The notes beneath the pieces were generated by a model. The model saw nothing but the letters and a program-made list of their open reading frames with translations, was not told where the DNA came from and made no database searches. A DNA stretch of 64,000 nt from Pilimelia anulata (GTDB lineage Bacteria > Actinomycetota > Actinomycetes > Mycobacteriales > Micromonosporaceae). Position numbers and translations under genes: made by a program. Positions within the stretch are counted from its first letter, which is position 1. The number at the start of each line of letters is the position of its first letter. Positions 49,395 through 57,651 of the stretch are shown here, piece after piece. The stretch is taken from positions 124,001 through 188,000 of the forward strand of contig NZ_BMQB01000011.1 in the NCBI RefSeq assembly GCF_014647895.1, read 5' to 3'.

Positions 49395-50339
49395 CTAGAG
49401 GGCCGCGGGGGACGCGGCGTCCGGGCGGAGCAGGCGCGGGGCGCCGGTGCCGTCCGCCGGTACCGCGAACAGGGCCGGCTTGCCCCGGTGCGGGCGGGCG
49501 TACCCGATCGTCGCCGGGTCCAGCCAGGCCGGCTGGTCGTCCACGTGCGCGGTCTCGGCCAGCGCCACGTCCGCGCCCGTGCCCAGCGCGAGCACGTGCA
49601 GCCGCCAGTGCCGGCCGGTGCGCAGCTTGTACGCGATCCGGGTGCCGTCCGGCGACAGCGATGGGCACTCCACCCCGGCCCGGACGTCGACCAGCCGCCG
49701 GCCGGGCAGGTCGCCGCGCAGCAGCCAGAGCCGCCCCTTGGACGACATCGTCGCGTAGAAGGTGCGGTCGTCGCGGGCGAACGTGATGCCCCAGAAGTTC
49801 ATGTCGACCTCGTCGTACGGGCGCCCGCCGATCGTCACCGCGAAGTCCTCCAGCGACCCGTAGTGCGCCCCGGTCGCCAGGTCGTACGCGCCGGCGGTGG
49901 TGGAGAACGCGCCGTTGTTGAGGTACGAGTCGCCGCTGCGGAACACCGTCCAGGCGATCAGCCGCCCCGACGGCGACACCCGGGCCCGGCTGGGCGTGCC
50001 CCAGGCGAGCAGGCTGGCCCGCTCCCTCATCCCCGGCCCGTACGCGAGGATCGTGGTCGAGCCGGGCGTGCCGTCCACCCGCAGGCAGACCAGGGTGCCG
50101 GCGGCGGCGTACGCGCGCTGGCAGGTCGGCCCGGTCCCGGTCACCCGGTCGCCGGCGGCCTGCTGCACCCGGCCGGTGGCGCCGTCGACGTACAGCAGCG
50201 TGCCCGCCCGGCCGGGGTCCAGCGCCGGGCCGGCGGGCCGGTCGGTGGCCCGGATCCGGGCCGCGGCGAAGCCGCTGCCGGCCACCAGCGTGACCGTGAC
50301 GAGGACGATGCCGAGCAGGGTACGGCGACGGGCGGTCAT
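49395..50339 (-). CDS. Membrane-anchored TolB-like beta-propeller protein
   Basis: 314-aa protein. One N-terminal membrane helix or signal (TLLGIVLVTVTLVAGSGFA), then WD40-like/PD40 beta-propeller repeats (ARVSPSGRLIAWTVF, CPSLSPDGTRIAYKL, each with the SPDG-x-R-I core). A cysteine pair (CQRAYAAAGTLVCL) may form a disulfide. The start overlaps the MFS gene stop by four bases (ATGA), so the two are co-translated. Probable extracytoplasmic protein-interaction scaffold; function unknown. Confidence 0.8.
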   Translation of the reverse strand: MTARRRTLLGIVLVTVTLVAGSGFAAARIRATDRPAGPALDPGRAGTLLYVDGATGRVQQAAGDRVTGTGPTCQRAYAAAGTLVCLRVDGTPGSTTILAYGPGMRERASLLAWGTPSRARVSPSGRLIAWTVFRSGDSYLNNGAFSTTAGAYDLATGAHYGSLEDFAVTIGGRPYDEVDMNFWGITFARDDRTFYATMSSKGRLWLLRGDLPGRRLVDVRAGVECPSLSPDGTRIAYKLRTGRHWRLHVLALGTGADVALAETAHVDDQPAWLDPATIGYARPHRGKPALFAVPADGTGAPRLLRPDAASPAAL

Positions 50340-51580
50340 CGGGCGGCCTCCGCGGTTCGGGCGCGGCCGAGGCCGCCGGCGGCGGCGAGGGCGCCGACCA
50401 GCGCCAGGGCGAACAGGACGAACGCGGCGCGCAGGCCGCCGTACTGGGCGAGCAGGCCGAACGCGAGCGCCCCGCCCGCCCGGGCCACCGCCTGCGCGGT
50501 CTGCACCGCGCTGAGCCCGGTCGCCCGGACCGACGCCGGGACGAGCGTCGCCGCGTGCGCCATCAGCACCCCGTCGGTCGCGGCGTAGAACAGGCCGTGG
50601 CAGCCGAGCGCGAGCAGCGCGACCGGCCAGCCGGGCAGCCCGGCGAGCAGCAGGTACGCGACGACCAGCAGGCCGTGGCCGGCGAGGAACACCCGCCACC
50701 GCCCGACCCGGTCGGCGAGCCGGCCGACCGGCGCGGCGGCGAGCATGAAGGTCAGCGCGGTACCCAGCGGCAGCAGCGGCAGCACCCCGGTCGGCAGCGC
50801 GAACCGCTGCTGTACGGCGAGGTAGAGGAACATGTCGCCGACCGTGCACAGGCCCAGCAGCGCGGCCCCGCCGATCAGCCGGCGCGGGGCGGCGCCGCGC
50901 AGCGCGGCGAGCGCGGCCGACGGCCCGGGTGGCGGCCCCGGCGCCGCCACCCGGCCGGGCATCGGGACGAGGAACAGCAGGACGAACAGGCCGACCAGGC
51001 CGAGGCAGAAGCTGACCCCGAACACCGCGTCGTACCCGGCGCCGGCGGTCCAGGCGACCAGCGCGAACGCGAGCAGCGGGCCGAGCAGCGCGCCGGCGGT
51101 GTCCAGCGCCCGGTGCACGCCGAACGCCCGGCCGAGCAGGTCCGGCGGGGTGGCCGCGGTGATCATCGCGTCCCGCGGGGCGGTCCGGATGCCCTTGCCG
51201 GCGCGGTCCACGGCGATCGCCATGCCGATGCCGGCGACCGAGCCGCCGGCGGCCGGCAGGGCGAGCTTGGTGAGGGCGGAGAGGCCGTACCCGACGGCGG
51301 CGACCGCGCGCGGCCGGCCGAGCCGGTCGGCGAGGTACCCGCCGGCGATCCGGAGGACCGCGGTGCCGCCGGTGTACAGGCCGTCGATCGCGCCGAGGGC
51401 CGCGTACCCGACGCCGAGCCGGTACACGAGGTACAGCGGCAGGATCGCCGTCACCATCTCCGCGGACAGGTCGGTGACGAGGCTGACCAGGCCGAGCCCG
51501 ACGACGGTGCCGGAGACGCGGCCGGCGGCGCGCCGGGCGGTCGCGGGGCGGTCGGCGGCACGGGTCGTGGACAGGTACAC
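50336..51580 (-). CDS. MFS transporter
   Basis: 414-aa membrane protein with about twelve helices. The loop between helices 2 and 3 carries GGYLADRLGRPRAV, the major facilitator signature A. The pattern RTAPRDAMITAATPPDLLGRAFGVHRALDTAG is typical of drug/efflux-type members related to AraJ/multidrug exporters. GTG 51580 follows GGAAGGGG. Coupled to the beta-propeller gene downstream. Substrate unknown; export of a small molecule is likely. Confidence 0.9.
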   Translation of the reverse strand: MYLSTTRAADRPATARRAAGRVSGTVVGLGLVSLVTDLSAEMVTAILPLYLVYRLGVGYAALGAIDGLYTGGTAVLRIAGGYLADRLGRPRAVAAVGYGLSALTKLALPAAGGSVAGIGMAIAVDRAGKGIRTAPRDAMITAATPPDLLGRAFGVHRALDTAGALLGPLLAFALVAWTAGAGYDAVFGVSFCLGLVGLFVLLFLVPMPGRVAAPGPPPGPSAALAALRGAAPRRLIGGAALLGLCTVGDMFLYLAVQQRFALPTGVLPLLPLGTALTFMLAAAPVGRLADRVGRWRVFLAGHGLLVVAYLLLAGLPGWPVALLALGCHGLFYAATDGVLMAHAATLVPASVRATGLSAVQTAQAVARAGGALAFGLLAQYGGLRAAFVLFALALVGALAAAGGLGRARTAEAAR

Positions 51581-51697
51581 CGTGGAGCCCCTTCCGGATG
51601 ACGGGTCGGCGGGAGAGTGGCGGCGGTACCGCCGCCGGTTCGCGGCCGGGCTCGTCGGCGGCGAGGGCGGCGGTACCGCCGGTCTCGGGCGGGGGCG

Positions 51698-53008
51698 TCA
51701 GCCCCGCGGCTGGATGTCGAACGTGCCGGTCGGCGGCTGCGCCCCGTGGCACTTGCCGGAGACGGTGTCGGTGAACGTCCGCCCGGCGACCGGGACGAAG
51801 TCCGCCCTGTAGTCGGCCCCGGTCAGCGTGAGCTGGCCGACGCCGAGCGTCTTGTCGTTGGCGACGAGGCGCGGGCCGGCGGTCTTGCTGTTCAGGCTGT
51901 AGTAGCCCCGGCCGCCGGTGCCGATGAGGAGCTGCACGATGCCGTTGGCGTCGTCCCGCTTGCCGGTCGGGTCGGCCGGCGCGAACCGCTGGTAGTTGTG
52001 GTCGTGGCCCACGATCACCAGGTCGGCCTTCGCGTCGTAGAGGGCCTTGTACATGGGCTCGGTGCCCTTCTGGTCGCCGTGGTCGCTGCCGCTGAACCGC
52101 GGGTGGTGCCAGAACGCCCCGACGCACGGCTTGGTGTTCGCCGCGAGGTCCTTCTTCAGCCAGGTGACCTGGGCCGAGCTGGCCGACATGCCGGTGTTGG
52201 AGTTGAGGCCGTAGAAGCGCCAGTCGCCGATGTCGACGGCGTACCAGCCCTGGCCCTTCGTGCCGGCGTTCTTGCCGAAGTAGTCGTACGTCGGCCCGCC
52301 GCTGGCGGTGCTGTAGTCGTGGTTGCCGAGCGCCGGGTAGCTGATCGCCTTGAACTTGCCGTAGTGCGGGTCGTAGTTCTTCTGGTACTCGGACGCCGTC
52401 CCGCTGCCGTACGCGATGTCGCCGGCGAGCAGCAGCGCGGCCGGGTTCATCTTGCTGACCAGCGGCGCGGTCTGGTTGCAGGACGAGCCGCAGAGGTCGC
52501 CGACGGCGGCCACGGTCACCGCGTCGGCGCCGGGCGGCTTGCGGCCGGCCTGGAAGGCGTCCACCCGGAACGCGCTGGCCGGATCGCTCAGGTTCCCGGC
52601 CACGGTCACGCAGTCGCCCGGGAACGCCTGCGTGTGGAAGGCCCGGCCCGGCCAGTTGCGGCCGGTGTAGGTGCGGCCGGGGCCGGCGGCGCCGGTCACG
52701 GTCACGGTGTCGGTACCGGCGAGGTCGAGCTGGGCGAACCGGACCCGCAGCCACGCGGCGCCCGGCTGGCAGACCTGCCGGGCGGTGGTGCCGGCGCGGC
52801 CGGCGGCGTCGGCGCGGCCGGCGACGGCGCCGGGCTCGGCGAGCTGGGTCACCTCGTCGATCGCGTCCGGCGCGGCCGGGGCGCCGGACTGCGCGGCGGA
52901 CGAGCCGGGCAGCAGCGGCACCGTACCGAGGGCGATCAGGTAGCCCAGGGCGGCGGCCACTCTCGCCCGGCTGGGTCGGAGCCGGTTGGCCGATGCGGAA
53001 GCACTCAT
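51698..53008 (-). CDS. Secreted calcineurin-like metallophosphoesterase
   Basis: 436-aa exported enzyme. Signal peptide to about residue 39. An N-terminal beta-rich domain (CQPGAAWLRVRFAQLDLAGTD) with two cysteines comes first and resembles the domain before the protease at 61007. The phosphoesterase core has AAVGDLCGS, LLAGDIAYG, ALGNHDYS, WHHPRFS and GHDHNYQR, giving the two-metal site. It resembles secreted purple-acid-phosphatase/alkaline phosphatase-like enzymes of actinomycetes. Likely frees phosphate outside the cell. Substrate and regulation unknown. Confidence 0.88.
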   Translation of the reverse strand: MSASASANRLRPSRARVAAALGYLIALGTVPLLPGSSAAQSGAPAAPDAIDEVTQLAEPGAVAGRADAAGRAGTTARQVCQPGAAWLRVRFAQLDLAGTDTVTVTGAAGPGRTYTGRNWPGRAFHTQAFPGDCVTVAGNLSDPASAFRVDAFQAGRKPPGADAVTVAAVGDLCGSSCNQTAPLVSKMNPAALLLAGDIAYGSGTASEYQKNYDPHYGKFKAISYPALGNHDYSTASGGPTYDYFGKNAGTKGQGWYAVDIGDWRFYGLNSNTGMSASSAQVTWLKKDLAANTKPCVGAFWHHPRFSGSDHGDQKGTEPMYKALYDAKADLVIVGHDHNYQRFAPADPTGKRDDANGIVQLLIGTGGRGYYSLNSKTAGPRLVANDKTLGVGQLTLTGADYRADFVPVAGRTFTDTVSGKCHGAQPPTGTFDIQPRG

Positions 53009-53521
53009 GTCATTCGATCCTCTGTGGAGTGGCCGCGGCCGGCCGGGGAGCCGGGACGGCAGCCGAGGGGTGCCGGGGACCGCGCGGCGGCGGTACCGGC
53101 GGGGAACGCCGGGGGCCCTGCGGGGCGGGCCGGACAGGTCGGGTGGGGGCGGCCGCGAGCGGCGGCCGGCAGGCCGGGGCAGTCGGGGGGTGGCCCGGCG
53201 GCCGTACGGCTAGGAGCTGTCCATCAGCGCACTCCTCACGAGGATGACCCGGGGGCCGCGATGCCGGATCGGCCACTCGGCCCTGGCTGCCGAACCGTTC
53301 CGTTCGCATCGATGGAGGCAGATGTTATGAACGCCGCCGGACCGGGTCAACGAACCGCCAGAGTGTCCAGACTGGCGGCCGAAATGCGATCATGCACAGG
53401 CGATAATCGAGCAAATTCCGACAGATCTTCGAACGGCGCAGGGGCCGCATACGTGAATCACGCAAGGCGTGCGTCGATATTCGCGGCCAACAATTCCCGC
53501 GCCGGGGAAGAAAGGGGCGAC
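53009..53521. other. Divergent intergenic region, no gene found
   Basis: About 510 bases between the phosphoesterase gene and the divergent HTH gene, GC-rich at the first half and less so after 53350. Short frames on both strands lack motifs. A GTTATGAACGCC at 53323 opens a possible 66-residue in-frame extension of the HTH gene. No clear promoter motif was recognised. Confidence 0.5.
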
Positions 53522-54511
53522 ATGGGCGGACTTCCCCCCGAGGCGACGGTGGATCGACCGGGCGCCGGCCCCGGCGGCTTCGACGCCGCACTGCGCGCCG
53601 CGATCACCGACAGCGGGCTCAGCCTGGACGAGCTGTCCCAGCGGCTGCGCCGGCGCCGGACCCCGGTCAGCGCCAGCACCCTGAGCTACTGGCAGAACGG
53701 CGAGAACCAGCCGGAGCGGGCCAGCTCGCTCGCGGCCGTACCGGTCCTCGAAGAGCTGCTCGGCCTACCGCCGGGCACCCTGCTCCGGCTGGTCGGGCCG
53801 CGCCGGTCGCGGCAGCGCCGGCCCGGCGGGGTCGGCCGCAGCGTGGGCTTCGACGAGGTGTGGGGGCGGCCGGAGACGTACGTCCGGGCACTCACCAAGA
53901 TCGACGCGACGCCCGAGGACCTGAACCACCCGTTCCCCGTCTCCCAGCACCTGTCGTCCCGGATCGACGCCGCCGGACACGAGGAGTCCGTACGGGTGCG
54001 CCGGATCATGCTTGCCGACCGCGAAACGCATCGTTTCCTGTTCGTCTCCCGCTGCCACAATCTTTCCCGGCCGCCGATGGTCACCTACGCCGACGGCTGC
54101 CGGCTGAACCGCTTCCGCGCCGACGTATTCACCGCCACCTGCGTATTCGAGTTCACCCTCGACGCCCCGCTGCGGGCCGGCGACGCCGTCGCGGTCGAGT
54201 TCGCCCTGCGCTTCCCGCCGGGCCAGGAGACCCGGCACGCGCTGGTCGCGCTGTCCCGCCCGGCCCGCTCGCTGGTGATCGACGTGGCGTTCGCGCCGGA
54301 GCGCCTGCCGACCCGCTACTGGGGCTTCCGCCGCTCCCGCAGCACGGCCACCCCTGAGGACACCGAGCTGCTGCTGACCCCCACCCGCAAGCTCCAGTTC
54401 GTCACCCTGGACCCCGGGCCCGGCCAGTACGGCATCGAATGGCGCTGGGACCGGACCCACAACACCCTCCGCACCCCCCGCCGCCAACCCCCCACCCCCC
54501 GCGCCGCCTGA
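53522..54511 (+). CDS. HTH protein with unknown C-terminal domain (copy 2)
   Basis: 329-aa paralogue of the gene at 25871. The N-terminal HTH reads LDELSQRLRRRRTPVSASTL followed by SYWQNGENQPER, then AAVPVLEELLGLPPGTL. The C-terminal half is beta-rich (TATCVFEFTLDAPLRAGDAV, LSRPARSLVIDVAFAPERLP) and ends GIEWRWDRTHNTLRTPRR. The blocks shared with copy 1 cover the whole HTH; the C-terminal half is only loosely similar. ATG 53522 with AAGGGG upstream is preferred, but an in-frame ATG at 53326 would add 66 residues. Probable regulator or signalling protein. Confidence 0.78.
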   Translation: MGGLPPEATVDRPGAGPGGFDAALRAAITDSGLSLDELSQRLRRRRTPVSASTLSYWQNGENQPERASSLAAVPVLEELLGLPPGTLLRLVGPRRSRQRRPGGVGRSVGFDEVWGRPETYVRALTKIDATPEDLNHPFPVSQHLSSRIDAAGHEESVRVRRIMLADRETHRFLFVSRCHNLSRPPMVTYADGCRLNRFRADVFTATCVFEFTLDAPLRAGDAVAVEFALRFPPGQETRHALVALSRPARSLVIDVAFAPERLPTRYWGFRRSRSTATPEDTELLLTPTRKLQFVTLDPGPGQYGIEWRWDRTHNTLRTPRRQPPTPRAA

Positions 54512-54647
54512 CCGAACAGCCGCACGGCACCGGGCGCACCACCCACCCGCGCACCCGATCGATCACCCGCCGGCACACCACCCCACCCACGCACCCGCCG
54601 GCCGACCACCCACCCGGCCCCCGCCCGGCCGACCACGCACGGCACGA

Positions 54648-54719
54648 GCGGGAGGGGGCGGGTGCCCCGGCAGGGGATCAAGCCTGACCGCCCCTGCCGG
54701 GGCACCCGCCCCCTCCCGC
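54648..54719. repeat. Perfect 29-base inverted repeat in intergenic region
   Basis: Arms of 29 bases (54648-54676 and 54691-54719) that begin GCGGGAGGGGGCGGGTG and are perfectly complementary, with a 14-base loop ATCAAGCCTGACCG. It lies 136 bases after the HTH gene and could act as a strong terminator. The surrounding 54512-55001 region is C-rich and holds no convincing gene; two copies of CCACGACCCCGCCGCACGC lie at about 54750-54793. Confidence 0.75.
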
Positions 54720-55001
54720 GCCGCCCACGACTCCCGCAACCACACCAGCCCACGACCCCGCCGCACGCACCACCCACGACCCCGCCGCACGCGCCATGCG
54801 CGAATCAACATGCGACCCCCGCAACACGGGCCACACCGGCTCCCGCCACACACGCCACAACGACCACAAGCGACCGAGAGCCCACACCCGCACCACGAGT
54901 GGCCAGCGACACCGAGCCCCCGACCCGGGAGGGCAAAGAATCCCGCTCCCCCCGCCGATCTTCCGTAGGTAAACCCGGCTCGGGCCAGGAGAGGTGTCGG
55001 C

Positions 55002-56636
55002 ATGCGCGGTGGACAGGCGGCCAGCCCGCCATGCCGCCGTGCCCCGGCGACGCCGCCGCGGGCCCGGCTGCGCGCCGCCGTACGGCGCTGGCGCGAGGAC
55101 CGCGGCTCCCTCCCGATGGCCATGCTGCTGATCATGATCGTCGTCTCGACCAGCACCGTGGTCCTCTCCACGACGGTGGTGGAGGTCACCGCCACCCGCC
55201 AGGAGGTCCAGCGCGACCGCACCCTGACCGCCGCCCGCTCCGGCCTCGACCTCGCCGTCGCGCACATCCGCGCCGCCCGGTCCACGACCGACCCCGCCGC
55301 CGGCGACTACCGCCGGCTGCCCTGCGGCCCGCTGGCCGCGGGCGAGGCCGACGGCACCCGGTACCGGGCGCTGATCTCGTACGTCACCGAGAACCCGCAC
55401 GGCCGCACGGCCGAATGGCTCGCCGCCAACGCCATCCCGTGCGACGACAACGGGCCCGCCGTGAGCCCCGGCTGGGCGGTCGTCCGGTCGGCCGGCGCCG
55501 CCTCGGGCACCGGGGACATCGCCGCCGGGCCGCACCGGCAGCTCTGGGTGACGTACATGTTCCAGACCCTCGACGCCGTGCTGCCCGGCGGGCACATCCG
55601 CGGCTGGGGCAGCGACCTGTGCTTCGACGCCGGCGCCGCGCCGGCCGTCGGCCAGGCGCTGCGGCTGTCCACCTGCGCCGAGGGGGCGTCGCGGCAGCAG
55701 TTCGCGTACCGGCCGGACCTCAGCCTGCTGCTCGTCTCGACCGCCCGCACCACCCCGCTGTGCGTGGACGGCGGGTCCGGCCACCGGGTCGGCGACGCCG
55801 TCCTGCTCCAGCGGTGCCTACAGCCGATGAGCTGGCGGCAGCAGTGGAGCATCAACGGCCTGGCCAACTTCCAGGGCGTGGACAGCTCGGGCGGCACCGA
55901 CGAGGTGTGCCTCGGCTCGTACCGGGGCGGGGTGAACAACACCCCGGTCGTGCTGGACGACTGCTCCTGGGACAGCCGGGTGGAGAACCCGTACAACGTT
56001 CGGCACACCTTCACCCCGGACGCCACCGTCGGCGCCGGGCGGGCCGGGGCGGTGTCCGGGCAGTTGGTGAACTACCACCAGTTCGGCCGGTGCGTGGACG
56101 TCACCGACCAGCGGGTCAGCCGCGGCTTCCTGATCCTGTGGCCGTGCAAGCAGCAGCCGACCGGGCTGGCGCACTGGAACGAGCGGCTGAACCTGCCCGC
56201 GATCCCCGCCGGGGCGACCAGCGCCACCGGGCCGATCACGATCGTCGTGCCGTCGGGGTCCAGCTCGCCGGCCGGCACGTACTGCCTGCAGAGCCCCGGC
56301 TCGACCGCGGCGGCACAGTACGTCGCCGCCGTCACCTGCGACCCGACCGGCCGGACGCCCGCCGGGACCCGGTGGACGGTCAGCGGCGCGACCGGCGACG
56401 TGGAGACCTCGTACCGGATCCGCGAGGCCCGCGACGGCGGCGGCGAGGGCTACTGCATGTCCGCGACGGACGCCGCCACCCGGCCGGACTTCTTCCGGCC
56501 GGAGGAGTTCCCCGACATCGGCAAGCTGGTCGTCGCCGACTGCGACGGCGGCAACCTGCAGAAGTGGAACGCGCCGCCGATCCTCAGCGCCGGACCGCCG
56601 CTGCGCGACTACGGCGAGGGCGCTACCGGTCCGTGA
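55002..56636 (+). CDS. PilX-like/pilin-type protein fused to ricin-type lectin repeats
   Basis: 544-aa protein. A basic N-terminus precedes EDRGSLPMAMLLIMIVVSTS, a pilin-like hydrophobic segment at about residues 37-60, followed by a helical stalk (ARSGLDLAVAHIRAAR) as in PilX-type minor pilins. Residues from about 195 on are cysteine-rich beta-trefoil lectin repeats, with several QxW-like turns (LCFDAG, QRCLQPMSWRQQW, CVDVTDQRVS, QKWNA). The protein could present a lectin at the cell surface. ATG 55002 after GGAGAGG. Tail-to-tail overlap of 14 bases with the glucokinase gene. The family is not firmly identified. Confidence 0.75.
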   Translation: MRGGQAASPPCRRAPATPPRARLRAAVRRWREDRGSLPMAMLLIMIVVSTSTVVLSTTVVEVTATRQEVQRDRTLTAARSGLDLAVAHIRAARSTTDPAAGDYRRLPCGPLAAGEADGTRYRALISYVTENPHGRTAEWLAANAIPCDDNGPAVSPGWAVVRSAGAASGTGDIAAGPHRQLWVTYMFQTLDAVLPGGHIRGWGSDLCFDAGAAPAVGQALRLSTCAEGASRQQFAYRPDLSLLLVSTARTTPLCVDGGSGHRVGDAVLLQRCLQPMSWRQQWSINGLANFQGVDSSGGTDEVCLGSYRGGVNNTPVVLDDCSWDSRVENPYNVRHTFTPDATVGAGRAGAVSGQLVNYHQFGRCVDVTDQRVSRGFLILWPCKQQPTGLAHWNERLNLPAIPAGATSATGPITIVVPSGSSSPAGTYCLQSPGSTAAAQYVAAVTCDPTGRTPAGTRWTVSGATGDVETSYRIREARDGGGEGYCMSATDAATRPDFFRPEEFPDIGKLVVADCDGGNLQKWNAPPILSAGPPLRDYGEGATGP

Positions 56637-57639
56637 CCGGCTCGGCGGCCTGGCGCGGCAGCGGCGGCGTCGGCCGCGGCGGCCGGACCCGCTCCGCGGC
56701 GTCAAGCGCGAGCAGGCCCGCGCCGACCAGCCCGGCCTCCGGGCCGAGCCGGGCCGGGACGACCGGCGGCAGCGGCCGGGCGTCCGCGCCGAACACGTTG
56801 CGGCGCAGGCTGGCCCGGGCCGGGTCGAGCAGCAGGTCGCCGGTGCGGACCAGGCCGCCGCCGACGATCACCACACTCGGGTCGAAGACCGTGACCAGCG
56901 CCGCCATGCCGACGCCCAGCCAGTCGCCGATCGTGCCGAACAGCGCCCGGGCGCTCGGCTCGCCGGCCGCCGCCGCGCGGTGCACGGCCTCCCCCGGTAC
57001 GCCGTCGGGGCCGGCCAGCGCGGCCATCGGCGAGTCCGGCGCCTTGGCGGCCAGCTCGTCGGCGAGCCGGCCGAGCGCGGTGCCGGACGCCTCCGCCTCC
57101 AGGCAGCCGATCGCGCCGCAGCCGCACCGGGCGCCGTCCCCCGGCCGTACCCGGAGGTGCCCGACCTCGGCGGCCAGGCCGCCGCTGCCGCGCAGCAGCC
57201 CGCCGCCGACGACGATCCCGCCGCCGATGCCGGTGCCGACGGTCAGCACGACGACGTCGGTGTGCCCGACGCCGGCGCCCAGCTTGTACTCCGCCCAGGC
57301 GGCGGCGTTGGCGTCGTTGTCCACGACCGCCGGCAGGCCGAGCCGCTGGGCGAGCAGGGCCTGCAGCGGCAGGTCGTGGTACGGGCTGTTCGGCGCCCGG
57401 CTGATGAACCCGTCCGGCTGCCGGACCAGCCCGGCCGCCCCGGCGCCGACCGCGGCCACGCCCGGGTGGGCGGCGCGCACCTCGCCGGCGAGCCCGAGGA
57501 TCGCCGCCACGGCGGCGTCGGCGTCCCGCGGCATCGGCACCGTCCGGACGTCGGCCAGCGCGCCGGCGGCGTCCACCACCCCGGCGGCGATCTTGGTGCC
57601 GCCGATGTCGAGGCCGATGGCGGTACGGGGGTCCGGCAC
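56623..57639 (-). CDS. ROK-family glucokinase
   Basis: 338-aa sugar kinase. N-terminal phosphate motif AIGLDIGGTKIAAG, catalytic Asp in VVDNDANAAAWAE, GTGIGGGIVV, and the ROK zinc motif EVGHLRVRPGD followed by CGCGAIGCLEAEASG. Fits ROK glucokinases of actinomycetes, which phosphorylate glucose with ATP. GTG 57639 with GGAGC upstream, 12 bases after the ROK regulator gene. Last gene of a four-gene unit. Confidence 0.9.
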   Translation of the reverse strand: MPDPRTAIGLDIGGTKIAAGVVDAAGALADVRTVPMPRDADAAVAAILGLAGEVRAAHPGVAAVGAGAAGLVRQPDGFISRAPNSPYHDLPLQALLAQRLGLPAVVDNDANAAAWAEYKLGAGVGHTDVVVLTVGTGIGGGIVVGGGLLRGSGGLAAEVGHLRVRPGDGARCGCGAIGCLEAEASGTALGRLADELAAKAPDSPMAALAGPDGVPGEAVHRAAAAGEPSARALFGTIGDWLGVGMAALVTVFDPSVVIVGGGLVRTGDLLLDPARASLRRNVFGADARPLPPVVPARLGPEAGLVGAGLLALDAAERVRPPRPTPPLPRQAAEPVTDR

Positions 57640-57651
57640 AGCTCTGCTCCT

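Noticed and set aside
54512..55001. Possible CRISPR-like or satellite array in the C-rich spacer
   Set aside because: Only two copies of a 19-base repeat and one inverted repeat; no regular spacing and no cas genes in the window.
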